Shown: in pieces, positions 26,223 to 38,060 of the stretch | Layout of the letters: each line of letters opens with the position of its first letter | How positions within the stretch are numbered: the first letter of the stretch is position 1 | Origin: an uncultured Clostridia bacterium | GTDB lineage: Bacteria; Bacillota; Clostridia; TANB77; CAG-508 | Reading direction: 5' to 3' | Length of the DNA stretch: 64,000 bases | NCBI GenBank assembly: GCA_947590905.1 | Contig: CANQCU010000001.1 | Coordinates: forward strand, 62,001 to 126,000 | Notes under the pieces: generated by a model | What the model saw: the letters and a program-made list of their open reading frames with translations, nothing else | The model's database searches: none | Told to the model about the DNA's origin: nothing | Program-made: the position numbers and the translations under genes

Positions 26223-26329
26223 ATTTGAGGTTTGCGAGTAATACGAGCAAAACCTCAAAGGCATTTATAATTATTATTGTGAAAAAGCATTTTTCACAAT
26301 AATAGCACCTCTTTTCATGGTGCTATTAT
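26223..26329 (-). promoter_or_regulatory. Cluster of three stem-loops upstream of dnaE
   Basis: Perfect or near-perfect inverted repeats: TTTGAGGTTTTGCTCG...CGCAAACCTCAAA, ATTATTGTGAAAAATGCTTTTTCACAATAAT, ATAATAGCACC...GGTGCTATTAT. Confidence 0.6.
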
Positions 26330-26434
26330 ATAATATTTAATTTTAATTGTCTAGTGTACAATCATCCGAGCTTCTAAAAATTCATAATTTATTTAACTAG
26401 GCAAAAAATAATAATCATATGATATATTAGTTAA

Positions 26435-26578
26435 AAACGAGGTACATTAATTATTTTTTAATCTGCGTAAGCGACCAAACGTAGCGAAGCGAAGTGCGAT
26501 ATGGAGCAATCTACATATAATTTTAAAATTTGTAGATTGCGACTGCAAAGATTAAAAAATAATTAATGTACCTCGTTT
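26435..26578 (+). repeat. Intergenic palindromic repeat family, copy A
   Basis: 29-bp perfect outer arms around conserved core CTGCGTAAGCGACCAAACGTAGCGAAGCGAAGTGCGATATGGAGCAA...TTGCGACTGCAAAG; inner 10-bp stem GCAATCTACA/TGTAGATTGC. Confidence 0.9.
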
Positions 26579-26593
26579 AATACTATAAAAATA

Positions 26594-27532
26594 CTAGTCT
26601 AATAGTTTAAGTTCTACTTCTTCTACTTTATATTTATTAGTAACTTCATCTAGTTTAAATTCCATTAAAGTTTTTGTAAGATTTTCTTGAATTTGTTTCA
26701 AATCTGTTGTAAATAATAATTTTATCTTGTCTATTTCTATTTTGTTTGTAACAATTTCTTTAAAACATTCGGCTGCATGTCTATCATCTTCACATACAAT
26801 TATTAATTGTGGAATTGTGCTAAATCCTGAGTCTCCTGGTACAAAATTATCATAAAAGTCTTTATACATTTTCATTTTGTCTACTAATTTCTTCTGCCAA
26901 TCTTCTTCTCTTCTTATTACTTCAAATAGGAATGTTATTGACTTTGAATTTTTTGTAAGTCTTACTCCTCCACCTGTTGCTTTAAATACTTTTCCTAGTG
27001 TCTTTGCATTTAATGTAGGTTTTACAATGTATTCATCAAATGCTTTTACTTTTCTTAAATATGCAATTATTACTTGGTTTCCTGCTAATCTCTTTTTTAT
27101 CATGGCAACTGGCTTTGTATTATCTGATTGTTGCCATTTGCATTCTGTTCCTCTTGATGTAAGAAGATATTTCCCCATTTTTTCTAGACAGTATATTCTA
27201 TATATTCCTTTTCCATCTTCTGATGTGAAATAGTATCTTGTTAATATCTTTGATTTTACAAGTTGCTCTAGTTTATTGTTTAACTTGTCTTGTGATTTAT
27301 AATCTATTCCCTTATATTCAAGCATTTGGCATAGTTGTCTAGAAGTTATAAATTCAAATTCATTAACTAGGTCAAGTATTGCAAAGTGCAAATCATTTAT
27401 ATGGCCTAAATTAATCTTATGTACTATTTGATTCATTGACACATATCCATCTTTTCCATCAAAAGTCTTGATTTCTCCTGGTCTTAGTGCAAACGGTGAT
27501 TTTTGAGCCTCTATTTCATTATCATCTACCAT
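26594..27532 (-). CDS. Replication-relaxation-like winged-helix protein
   Basis: LNEFEFITSRQLCQML-type wHTH N-terminus and C-terminal domain resembling the replication-relaxation family; family call by eye. Confidence 0.5.
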   Translation of the reverse strand: MVDDNEIEAQKSPFALRPGEIKTFDGKDGYVSMNQIVHKINLGHINDLHFAILDLVNEFEFITSRQLCQMLEYKGIDYKSQDKLNNKLEQLVKSKILTRYYFTSEDGKGIYRIYCLEKMGKYLLTSRGTECKWQQSDNTKPVAMIKKRLAGNQVIIAYLRKVKAFDEYIVKPTLNAKTLGKVFKATGGGVRLTKNSKSITFLFEVIRREEDWQKKLVDKMKMYKDFYDNFVPGDSGFSTIPQLIIVCEDDRHAAECFKEIVTNKIEIDKIKLLFTTDLKQIQENLTKTLMEFKLDEVTNKYKVEEVELKLLD

Positions 27533-27588
27533 TTTTATCTCCTCCTTGTATAATACATTTAGGATATTTTTACCTAAACTTTACTAGT

Positions 27589-28078
27589 TTAATCATATAT
27601 CAAAAGTTTTACTTTCTTCTTTTCTGGAATTATTTTCTTTATATAAACTTTAACATCTTGTCCATATTCTATATTTTCTTTATATTCTGCAAGTCCAACA
27701 AGATTTGGTTTTAATTCTATAAATATTCCATTTTTTGATTTTTCTGTTTCTCTTGCAATTCCTTTTACTACTGTTCCTTGTTCAAATTCTTTGATATTTT
27801 CTTCCCAAGTTCCAAGTAGTTCTTTATATGTAAAGGATATTCTATTTTTTTCTTTGTCTATGTCTTTTACCATTACATCTATTTCTTGGCCTATATTAAA
27901 TCTATCATATGGGCTTTTTATTCTAGATACTGACATATCTTCTATATATAAAAGTCCACTTATTCCGATTTTCTATTTCAATAAATGCTCCATATGGTTT
28001 TATTTGTTTTACTTTTCCCTTTACTATCATTCCTTTATCTAAATTGCTTTCAGATATATTAAATTTTTGATATTTCAT
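27589..28078 (-). CDS. S1 RNA-binding domain protein, +1 shift at CGG 27967..27965
   Basis: GMIVKGKVKQIKPYGAFIEIEN-c-GISGLLYIEDMSVSRIKSP...; classic S1 motif continues across the site; corrected length 489 nt. Confidence 0.9.
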
Positions 28079-28130
28079 CTTATATATCTCCTTTATCTTT
28101 TGTACATTTATAATTATACTATTATTTCCT

Positions 28131-28852
28131 CTATTTTGCAAATTTTTCTAATAATTCTTCTACTTCTTCTTCTTTTAAATATCTCCATTCTCCTATTTTT
28201 AGTGATTTTACATCTATGTTTCCAATTTTAGTTCTATGCAATGCCTTTACTTTTTTTCCAATTGCTTCACACATTTTTCTAACTTCTCTATTCTTGCCTT
28301 CGTGTATTGTTATTTCTAGTCTTGATATGTTTTTTTCTTTATCTATTTTTAATATTTTAATTTCTGCTGGTTTAGTTACATAATCATCAATTGCTACGCC
28401 TTTTCTTAGAGTCTCTACTTCTTCTTCCTTAATTTCTCCTATTATCGTAACTGTATACGTTTTTGTTATTTCATGCTTTGGATGTGTTACCTTATATACA
28501 AAGTCCCCATCATTTGTAAGTATTAATGCACCAGATGTATACATGTCAAGTCTTCCGTACAGGTACTATTCTCTTATTTACTTTTACTAAGTCAAGTACT
28601 GTATCTCGATTAAATTGATCTCTCACAGTCGTTACATAACCTATCGGTTTGTTAAGTAATATATATACATTTTTGCTATTTGCTTTTACTTCTTTATCCT
28701 TAAAGTATACAATATCTAATTCAGGGTTTACCTTAGTCCCAAGTTCATAAACCGTTTCTCCGATTTACTTTTACTTTTCCTTGTAATATATATTCCTCAC
28801 ATTTTCTTCTTGATGCAATTCCAGAGCTTGCCAAAAATTTTTGTAATCTCAT
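28131..28852 (-). CDS. rluB: Pseudouridine synthase RluB/RsuA family, two +1 shifts at CGG (28762, 28557)
   Basis: MRLQKFLASSGIASRRKCEEYILQGKVKVN-c-GETVYELGTKV...KRIVPV-c-GRLDMYTSGALILTNDG; catalytic GRLD motif at the second site; corrected length 720 nt. Confidence 0.93.
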
Positions 28853-28902
28853 TTCTTCCACTTTCTAGGGTTCCTCCAATGTCTTTTTTATATTTTAGTT
28901 TT

Positions 28903-29827
28903 TTATTTTTGATTCTCTAATTGCTCAAGCACCTCTTCAAAATACTTTGGTATAGGTGCTTCTATTTTCATTTTTTTATTCGTTGTTGGATGAGTAAATT
29001 CTATTTCTTTTGCATGTAACATTTGCCCCTCTACTCCAAATGGATTTTTACCATTTGAATATACTGCATCTCCAACTACTGGATAACCAATTTCTGATAA
29101 ATGCACTCTTATTTGATGTGTTCTTCCTGTATCTATTTTTACTTCTAGAAGTGTAAAATCTCCATATCTTTTTAATACTTTAAAATGAGTAACTGCATTC
29201 TTTCCGCTTCCTTGTTACTTGCATTTTCTTTCTGTCTTTTTCGCTTCTTCCAATTGGCATATCTATTGTTGCTTCATTTGCTTTTACATTACCTCTAACT
29301 AATGCAATATATATTTTTCTCACTTTTCTATTTTTTATTTGTTCACTTATATTAATATGTGATTTATCATTTTTGGCGACAATTAAAACTCCTGAAGTGT
29401 CTTTATCTAGCCTATGTACAATTCCAGGTCTAATTTCTCCTCCTATCCCTGATAGGCTTCCCTTGCAAATGTTCATAACTGCATTTACTAATGTTCCATT
29501 TGGATTTCCATTTGCAGGATGCACTACCATTCCTTTAGGCTTATTTACAACTATTATATCATCATCTTCATAAAGCACGTCTATTGGTATTTCTTCTGAT
29601 TCAATTTTGCTTTCCTTTACTTCCGGTATTTCTACTTCTATCTTATCTCCAATATTTACCTTATATGAAGCTTTTTCTTTTTTTGAATTTACTAATATAT
29701 TTCCTTCATCTATTAACCTTTGAACTGTCATTCTTGATATATCACTATCTAAAACTGCAATTGCCTTATCTAGTCTCGTTTTGGCTAATTTTTCATCTAT
29801 TTCATATTCTTTTTTATTCTTCATCAT
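28903..29827 (-). CDS. rluD: Pseudouridine synthase RluD family, +1 shift at CGG 29206..29204
   Basis: VVHPANGNPNGTLVNAV...GIVHRLDKDTSGVLIVAKND...MQVTRK-c-GKNAVTHFKV; corrected length 924 nt. Confidence 0.92.
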
Positions 29828-31482
29828 CTACTGATTCGTTTACATTTAACCTTTCATATAATACAAAATTATCATCTTTATACAATTCTTTGTAGTTATC
29901 ATCTCTTGATAAGAATAAGTTTAGTTTTGAGTGTACATATGTCATTACATGTGTTATTTCATACTTTTTGAAAATGTCTTCATAGTATATTCCTATATTT
30001 GAAACATTTATATAATCGTTAAATATTTCGACTCCTTCATTAAATTCCGGTGAATACAAATCTGCACGAGAATCTATGAATACTGGTATTCCTCTAAATA
30101 GTAAATAGCTTCCATAGTTATAGTCATTAAATATTTTCATTGTATTAAAGTTAAGATTTTCATTATCTCTTTGCTCTAATATATAATCTGATGCTTCTAC
30201 TGGGTATGAAGATTTACTTATATATTCGTCATCAAATTTTGAAACATATACTCCAAATGAAGCTATAAGTGTTATGAATATTGCTAAAGCATATCCTTTC
30301 CAAGTAACTACTAGTTTAGTAAAGTCTTCTATTCCATTTTTATCATATTTTTCGGTAAAGTCACAAATAATTTTTGTAAATGACATTACTCCTATTATTA
30401 GTAACATTGAAAATTGTCTTCTTGCCATAAATGTTAATACAAGTAATCCACCTATCATAAATAAATCTTTAAGTGAGATCTTAGTGTCTGTAAATACAAG
30501 TAATATTAACAATACTACTATTATCATTATTGCACCATCATGCTGTGCAAGTATTAGTGGTTGATGCTCTGAAATACTCTCTGTTGTAGTTCCTTGCATT
30601 AACTTAAAGATATGTGTATATGGTTCATCACCAATAGGTGTTAAAAGTCCTGCTGCAAAGCATATAACCATTATTAGTATAAGCCACTTGACTGCATCTC
30701 TTCTAACAAGTCTTACCTTATATGGATTTTGTTCTCTTTTTTCTGATGTTTGTTTATATTTTATAAATTGTTCTTCAAGCTCTACTAGTTTTGCTTGTAA
30801 TTCTTCTAATTTTTCTTTATCTTTCTTAGATGGTTTTGATATTTTCTTTTTTAGTCTAGCTATTCTAATTTTGTATATTAAATTTGAATCTCTAAGTTTT
30901 ATAATTAGGTATTCTCCTATATATGGCATCATTAATATAAAGAAGAAATAGAATACTGCTGCATGTAGATTAGCAATTAATGTTGCAATTAATACAAGCC
31001 CTACAGCATATCTTTTTTTCTTCGTATCTAAGAAGCATTCTATAAATAATATTTCAAGTACAAATAATATGAAAGTTACAAGCTGAGCACGTGCCGCTAT
31101 ATAATCTTGAAGTAAAAATAATATTCCAAAAGTTAGGATAAAAGAAAATAAATTTTTTCCATTTATTTTATTATTGGTTGCATATAGAGTTATTCCTAAA
31201 ATTATGCTCAATACTACTGTTGAAATATATATTCCTGTCATTCCTCCGAACAGAATATATTAGATACATTCCTACATCATATAACCAGTGTGGATATGTA
31301 TATTTTAAGTCAGACCATGCAAACGGATCTTTTCCATCTATTCCATGTTCTACTATATGCTGACCTGTTGCTATTGTATAATATGTGTCATTTTGTAATG
31401 TTTTAGGTGCAATTGCAAACGCAAATATTGCTATACAAATTATTGCAATTATATTAAATTTGATCTTCGTTTTTTTATCCAT
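29814..31482 (-). CDS. Large multi-pass membrane protein, +1 shift at CGG 31248..31246
   Basis: MDKKTKIKFNIIAIICIAIF...YLIYSV-c-GGMTGIYISTVVLSIILG; corrected length 1668 nt (555 aa). Confidence 0.82.
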
Positions 31483-31682
31483 TTCTATTAAACTCCTTTT
31501 TTTCTATTTAAAACTACACTTATTATATATAAAAAATATAAAAAGAACAAGTCTTTTTTCTGTTTTTAAATTGTATATTACAAAATTGCATTTTTTTACA
31601 AAGTTTTTAAATATTTATATTGAATTTATTTTATTTTTGATATATTATAATAGAGTATATAATTTACTAAGGAGGAAGTTTT

Positions 31683-32690
31683 ATGGCAACTAAAAAAGTT
31701 AAAGATGACTCTAAAACTGCTAGCAAGAAAAACACTACTGCTATAAAGACTAAAGATACTGTAGAAAAGGATAAAAAAGTAAAAAAAGTTACTAAAACTG
31801 CTGAGTCAGGAAAAAAAGTAACTTCTAAAAAAGATGCTTCTCCTAAAAAGACTGGCTCTAAAAGTGCTTCTTCTAAAAGGACTAGCTCTAAAAGTGATTC
31901 TCCTAAAAGAACTAGCTCTAAAAGTGTTTCTAAAAAATCTGAAGCAGTAAGAAAAAATGCTTCTAAATCACAAAAAGATGTTGCTGTAAAAAAGGTATCT
32001 AAAAAAACTAGCACTAAGTCTAAGACTGGAAATAAAGTTGTAGCATCAAAAACTGATAAAAAATCTACTTCTTCTAAAGTAACAAAAGTTAAAGAAACTG
32101 AAAAATGGTCTGCTAAGCCTATGCTTGCAGAATATTATGATTTACCATATAGGTATAATGAAACAGTTGTAAAGATACTTGCTCAAACTCCGACTACTCT
32201 TTTTGTTTATTGGGATATTTCGGATAATGATAGAAGTTCTTTAATAAATACTCATGGTGAAAATTTCTTTTATGAAACTAAACCTATTTTGATAATACAT
32301 AATATAACTAAAAATTATTCTTTTGAACTTGAGATAAACGATTTTGCAAATAGTTGGTATATTAGGACTCAAGAGCCAAACTGTGATTATGTTATAGAGC
32401 TTGGAAGAAAAGCTATTAACAAACCTGAGGAATATATTTACATAGATTCTTCAAATAAGATTGTCTCTCCTAATGATCATATTTTATTTGAGAAGGCTAA
32501 TTTAGGTAATGTCCTATTTAGGAATGTTAAGACTAATGTTCTTTCTTCAAAAGATTTTGGAAGTTTAAGATTTATAAATGATATTGATAAGTTATATGGT
32601 AATCTTTATGATGTTTACAGTAGATTATATAATGATGAAACTTTAAATAAGCTTGAGAACCCATCTTCAGGCGAGTTTATTAGAAAATAG
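31683..32690 (+). CDS. DUF4912-like protein with Lys/Ser-rich N-terminal tail
   Basis: EYYDLPYRYNETVVKILAQTPTTLFVYWDISD...; ~130-aa low-complexity basic N-terminus. Confidence 0.78.
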   Translation: MATKKVKDDSKTASKKNTTAIKTKDTVEKDKKVKKVTKTAESGKKVTSKKDASPKKTGSKSASSKRTSSKSDSPKRTSSKSVSKKSEAVRKNASKSQKDVAVKKVSKKTSTKSKTGNKVVASKTDKKSTSSKVTKVKETEKWSAKPMLAEYYDLPYRYNETVVKILAQTPTTLFVYWDISDNDRSSLINTHGENFFYETKPILIIHNITKNYSFELEINDFANSWYIRTQEPNCDYVIELGRKAINKPEEYIYIDSSNKIVSPNDHILFEKANLGNVLFRNVKTNVLSSKDFGSLRFINDIDKLYGNLYDVYSRLYNDETLNKLENPSSGEFIRK

Positions 32691-32705
32691 AAAGAGGAAT
32701 TACAA

Positions 32706-34298
32706 ATGACTAATAATCCAAAAGGTTATGTAAGTTTTGTTCTACATGCACACTTACCTTTTGTGCATCACCCTGAAAGCACAAATTATTTGGAAGAAGA
32801 ATGGCTTTTTGAGGCCATTTCTGAAACATATATACCTTTACTTACTAATTTTAAAAAGTTAGAGGAGGAAAAAGTTGATTTTAGAATAACTATGTCACTT
32901 ACTCCCCCTCTTCTTTCTATGTTAGATAACAAATTACTTCAAGCAAGATATATACACTATTTAGAGAAACATATAGAACTATGTAAAAAAGAAGTTGTAA
33001 GAACTAAGTTTAATGAAAAAATGAATAAACTATCTAAATATTATTTAGATAGATATACTTCTGACTTACATATTTTTAGAGATGTCTATGACTGTAATAT
33101 AATTCAAGGATTTAAGCATTTTCAAGATATTGGAGTTCTTGAAATTATCACTTGTGGTGCAACTCATGGATATTTTCCTATTTTATATGTTAATGAAAAG
33201 ACTGTACGTGCGCAAATTGCAGTCGGTGTGCAGACTTATGAAAAATATTTTGGAAGAAAACCTCGTGGTATTTGGCTTCCTGAATGTGGTTATGTTCCAG
33301 AAGCTGATAAATATTTAAAAGAATTTGGAATAGAATATATTATAACTGAATCTCATGGTATTCTTTATGCTGATCCAACACCAGTATATGGTACTTTTGC
33401 CCCAATTGTCTCTCCAACAGGAATAGTTGCTTTTGGACGTGATATGGAAGCTTCTAAGCAGGTTTGGAGTTCTATTTGTGGATACCCAGGAGATTTTAAT
33501 TATCGTGAATTTTATAGAGATATTGGTTATGACGCAGATTATGAATATATAAAACCATACATTACTTATGATGGCGTAAGGGTTAATACTGGTATAAAAT
33601 ATCATAGAATTACTGGCAATACTGATAATAAAGATATATATGATGTCAGATGGGCAATGGATTCTGCTGAGAAACAAGCAGGACATTTCTTTGATTCAAG
33701 GCAAGCCCAAATAACTAATCTTGCAAACTTTATGCAAACTCCACCAATTATTCTTTGTCCTTATGATGCTGAACTTTTTGGACATTGGTGGTATGAAGGT
33801 CCTTATTGGCTATATATTTTATTTAAAAAAATATATTATGATAAATCTGATTTTAAATTAATAACTCCAGGAGAATTTATTGATAAATATCCAGAAATTC
33901 AAGAGTCTACTCCTTGTCGTTCTAGCTGGGGCGCAAATGGATATAGTGAAGTTTGGATTAATGAACTTAATGATTATTCTATAAGACATCTTCATAAATG
34001 TGGTGACAGAATGGTTGAACTTGCAAATACTTTTAAGGAAGAAAAAGATCCTATAAAAATTAAAGCTCTAAATCAAACTGCTCGTGAACTTTTACTTGCT
34101 CAAAGTAGTGATTGGAACTTTATTATAACAAATGGTACTATGGTTGATTATGCGAAGAAACGTACGAAGGATCATGTTGGTAGATTCAATAAATTATATC
34201 AACAAATTAAAGATGATAATATTGATGAAAAATTTCTAGAAGATATCATTGAAAAAGATGCTATCTTCCCTGACATTGATTATAAAATATATATGTAA
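32706..34298 (+). CDS. GH57/DUF1957 family 1,4-alpha-glucan branching enzyme-like
   Basis: GYVSFVLHAHLPFVHHPE...ATHGYFPIL...IWLPECGYVPEADKYL...CPYDAELFGHWWYEGP. Confidence 0.9.
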   Translation: MTNNPKGYVSFVLHAHLPFVHHPESTNYLEEEWLFEAISETYIPLLTNFKKLEEEKVDFRITMSLTPPLLSMLDNKLLQARYIHYLEKHIELCKKEVVRTKFNEKMNKLSKYYLDRYTSDLHIFRDVYDCNIIQGFKHFQDIGVLEIITCGATHGYFPILYVNEKTVRAQIAVGVQTYEKYFGRKPRGIWLPECGYVPEADKYLKEFGIEYIITESHGILYADPTPVYGTFAPIVSPTGIVAFGRDMEASKQVWSSICGYPGDFNYREFYRDIGYDADYEYIKPYITYDGVRVNTGIKYHRITGNTDNKDIYDVRWAMDSAEKQAGHFFDSRQAQITNLANFMQTPPIILCPYDAELFGHWWYEGPYWLYILFKKIYYDKSDFKLITPGEFIDKYPEIQESTPCRSSWGANGYSEVWINELNDYSIRHLHKCGDRMVELANTFKEEKDPIKIKALNQTARELLLAQSSDWNFIITNGTMVDYAKKRTKDHVGRFNKLYQQIKDDNIDEKFLEDIIEKDAIFPDIDYKIYM

Positions 34299-34401
34299 TT
34301 TATACAAGTTTCAAAAATCTCTTTTTTGAATAAGATAATGTATATGTAATTATTTTTAGCAAATAATATATATTGTCTTATTTGAAAGGAGATTTTTTAT
34401 A

Positions 34402-35281
34402 ATGAAGTCATTATGCATTAAGAATAATAACAAAGAAATCGTATCTTATTTGCTAGAAAAATTATCTTCTTCAAATATAGAAAATCTATACTTTTCAGAA
34501 CAAAAATTTAAAATATATAAAAATGTTATAGTTCATTATAAAGGTACTGACATAGATTTTTTTTATGATAAAATTTCTTCTATTTTAACTGAATGTATTA
34601 TTTATTTTTATGAAGTCAAACTTTTAAGAAGAATTTTAGAGTATAATTATTTCTATTTTTCTTCTGATGAAAAGAAACAAATTTTGTCATCTGCAAAAGA
34701 TTTTATAGAAGAAGATACTATTTCCAAAGAGGATAATTATTTTTCTATATATTATTCTGTTATGGATTATATAAAGCAAAATAAATCACTAATTTTAGAT
34801 GGTTTTATTAATTTTAGATTACAAAATTATATGAAAAATCTAGATTATATTATAGATATTTCTGTTAATAAATTTCTCATTGAAAAAGAATATAATGAAT
34901 TTGTTGATATATTGAAGTTTTATGTGTCAATTACGCCTTTTCAGATTTCTCTTATACATCTTGTTTATTACAAAAACGAAAGTATTTTGTTAGATAATAA
35001 TAAAAAAGTAATTAGAACTGATGATAAAATTTTTTCAGATAAATATTTACCCGATATTTCCTTTTCTAATAATGATTATGTGCTAAATACTATACTTAAT
35101 TTAATTCCAAAAAAGCTTATTATTCACATGATTGATAGCAAAGAAGATGAGTTTATAAATACTCTAAAACTTATTTTTGGTAATAGATGCGAGATTTGCT
35201 CTGATTGTATAATTTGTGATTTATATAAGAAAAAGCGGTTTTACCACATGTGCGGATTTGCTTTACAAACCGCACGAATAA
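34402..35281 (+). CDS. YtxC-like sporulation protein; possible +1 shift at CGG 35236-35238
   Basis: YtxC-like architecture. Removing C35236 gives ...YKKGFTTCADLLYKPHE* ending at 35281; the unshifted ORF runs to 35310 and overlaps queA. Confidence 0.6.
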
Positions 35282-35299
35282 TGGTAATTTATTATTTAA

Positions 35300-36325
35300 T
35301 TACAATATAATCATTGCATCTCCAAAACTGAAAAATCTATATTTTTCTTTTACTGCTGTTTCATATGCTTTAAGTATAAATTCTCTTCCTGCTAGTGCAG
35401 AAACAAGCATTAGAAGTGTTGACTTAGGAAGGTGAAAGTTTGTAATTAAAGCATCTATACATTTAAACTTATAACCTGGATATATGTATATACTTGTATC
35501 TTCTTCGGTTTCATGTACTAATCCATTTTCATCTGCTATGCTTTCAAGTACCCTGCAAGATGTTGTCCCAACTGCAATTACTCTTTTACCATTTTTCTTT
35601 GTTTCATTTATTTTTTTAACATCTTCTTCTTTTATGTAGAAATGCTCTGAATGCATCTCATGTTCTTCTACATTTTCTTCTTTTACTGGTCTAAATGTTC
35701 CAATCCCCACATGTAATGTTACTTTTGCAATCTTTATTCCTTTTTTCTCTATCTTTTCTAAAAGTTCTTCTGTAAAGTGAAGTCCTGCTGTTGGTGCTGC
35801 AGCTGAGCCCTCATATTTTGCATATATTGTTTGATATCTATCTCTTTCTTTTAATTCTTCATGTATATATGGTGGAAGTGGCATAAGACCTATTTTGTCT
35901 AATATTTCATTAAAAATTCCTTCATATGTAAATTTAACTTTTCTAGTTCCCCCTGGCATAATCTCTAATATTTCTGCTGTTAAAATGCCATCTCCAAATA
36001 TTACTTTTGTACCTACTTTTAATTTATTTCCTGGTCTAACTATACTCTCCCAAATGTCTCCCTCTATCTGTTTTAAAAGCAAAAATTCAATATTTGCACC
36101 TGTCTCTTTTTTTCCATAAAGTCTTGCTGGTATTACTTTTGTATTATTTATAACTAGACAATCTCCTTCTTCTAGATAATCTATTACATCAGAAAATATT
36201 TTGTTTGTTTCTATTGTTTCATTTTTTCTATTTACAACCATTAGTCTTGACATATCTCTTTTTTTAATTGGTGTTTGTGCTATTAATTCTTCTGGTAATT
36301 CGTAGTTAAAGTCTTCTACTTTCAA
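35300..36325 (-). CDS. queA: S-adenosylmethionine:tRNA ribosyltransferase-isomerase
   Basis: [25 protein letters not shown]...[17 protein letters not shown]...[22 protein letters not shown]. Confidence 0.96.
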   Translation of the reverse strand: MKVEDFNYELPEELIAQTPIKKRDMSRLMVVNRKNETIETNKIFSDVIDYLEEGDCLVINNTKVIPARLYGKKETGANIEFLLLKQIEGDIWESIVRPGNKLKVGTKVIFGDGILTAEILEIMPGGTRKVKFTYEGIFNEILDKIGLMPLPPYIHEELKERDRYQTIYAKYEGSAAAPTAGLHFTEELLEKIEKKGIKIAKVTLHVGIGTFRPVKEENVEEHEMHSEHFYIKEEDVKKINETKKNGKRVIAVGTTSCRVLESIADENGLVHETEEDTSIYIYPGYKFKCIDALITNFHLPKSTLLMLVSALAGREFILKAYETAVKEKYRFFSFGDAMIIL

Positions 36326-36327
36326 TG

Positions 36328-36933
36328 TTATTCCTCCATTCTGTAATCGTCCTTAGGACTATTTTGTACTTTTTCTAATATTGCCTTTATTTCGTCATAT
36401 CTTTTTACAACTGCATTTGGTGTACTTTTCTTTATGTATTCTTTATTATCGTTTAAAAATGCTTCTCTAATTTTTGTTGAAGATACCGCTTCAAACATAG
36501 CTTGTCTTTCAAATAACCTTAAATTTATTCTTTTCCTTAAAATTTCTTCAAACCACGCTTCTATTATTTCTTTTTCATCTGAAAAATACATTGAAAATGT
36601 TTTTTGTCCTGCAAGTGATACAATATTATAGTAAAGATATCTTCCCCATTCTAGATTAGAAGAAATATCAGTTTCCATCGACCAATCTGGAAGTTCTTTT
36701 ATGATAATTCTATTCATATCTTTTTTAAATTTTTCTTCTAATGCTTCTTCTAAAATTTGCCTTCTTAAATGTATATCTAACGGATTTCTTAAAGTTCCTT
36801 TTTTGTTTTTACTACCAATTAATATTATTACTTCTTCATTTTCTTCTAGTATTTTTTCTATTATTCCAAGATGTCCAATATGTAATGGTTGCATTCTAGA
36901 TAAAAATACTCCTATTTTTTTACTCATTTTCAC
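36328..36933 (-). CDS. NadM-like nucleotidyltransferase
   Basis: [22 protein letters not shown]...[12 protein letters not shown] nucleotidyltransferase motifs. Confidence 0.75.
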   Translation of the reverse strand: MKMSKKIGVFLSRMQPLHIGHLGIIEKILEENEEVIILIGSKNKKGTLRNPLDIHLRRQILEEALEEKFKKDMNRIIIKELPDWSMETDISSNLEWGRYLYYNIVSLAGQKTFSMYFSDEKEIIEAWFEEILRKRINLRLFERQAMFEAVSSTKIREAFLNDNKEYIKKSTPNAVVKRYDEIKAILEKVQNSPKDDYRMEE

Positions 36934-37105
36934 TTCACCTTTATAATTCTAATATTTATTATTCTAATATTTCTTCATAAGTATCCATATTTATATACTA
37001 ACATTTAATATAACTTATATATCTAGCATTCTTCTATATATCTTCGTTTAATATTGCTTTATATATTTAAAGCAAAAATGCTTTATTGGCATTTTTGCTA
37101 AAATT

Positions 37106-37835
37106 TTATATGATTCTTAATATATCATTATACATTACAAATATCGAGAGTCCTAATATAAATGCAAAACCTAACATTTGTATTTTAAAAGAAGTTTCTT
37201 CTTTTAATGGTTTTCTCTTTATGCACTCTATTATATATATTAGTAGTTTTCCTCCATCTAATGGTGGAATTGGTAAAAGATTAGTTATTCCAAGTGATAG
37301 AGAAATTACTGATAAAAGATATACAAAGTCGGTAATTCCTGATGTCTGTGTTACTATGCTAGCTATTCCTACTGGTCCTGATAAATCGTCTATTGTAGCT
37401 CCTCCTGTGAACAACATTTTTATACTATCTAATAATGCTCCCGAAAAATTTATTGTGCTTGATACTGCTACACTTACTCCATAATGTATTGTGATTAAAA
37501 TAAAATATACGAGTAATCCAAATACTATGTTTACAAGTGGTCCTGCACAAACTATTGCAATCTTCTTAAGTATTCCTGCATTACTAAAAGAGCCTTCTGC
37601 ATCTGAAGGTTCTTCTTCTCCTTCCATATTTACATATCCGCCGAAGTGGAACTAATCTTAAAGAATATTTAGTATCTTTTCCTTGCTTACTCCATAATAA
37701 TTTTCCAAAGCCTATTGAAAATTCGTTTACTTTTATTTTACAAAGTTTTGCAACTAAGAAATGTCCACCTTCATGGATTATTATTAGTACTCCAAGTAAT
37801 ACAAGAGTTTTTATAATACCTAATATTATGCTCAT
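37106..37835 (-). CDS. rseP: M50 site-2 metalloprotease (RseP-like, short), +1 shift at CGG 37643..37641
   Basis: IIHEGGHFLVAKLCKIKVNEFSIGFGKLLW...SLRLVPL-c-GGYVNMEGEEE...NLLPIPPLDGGK; corrected length 729 nt (242 aa). Confidence 0.92.
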
Positions 37836-37872
37836 TTAGCTTAAGAATGCCTCCTTAATTTATATTTTCATT

Positions 37873-38014
37873 CAAATAATAATTATTTATTTAAAAGAAC
37901 TGCGTAAGCGACCAAACGGAGCAAAGCGAAGTGCGAAATGGAGCAACTTACATATAATTTTAATTTCGTAAGTTGCGACTGCAAAGTTCTTGAAAAATAA
38001 ATAATTATTATTTG
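37873..38014 (+). repeat. Intergenic palindromic repeat family, copy B
   Basis: Core CTGCGTAAGCGACCAAACGGAGCAAAGCGAAGTGCGAAATGGAGCAACTTAC...GTAAGTTGCGACTGCAAAG with its own AT-rich complementary outer arms. Confidence 0.88.
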
Positions 38015-38060
38015 ACTATATTACCATATTACTATATTACTATATTACTATATTACCATA

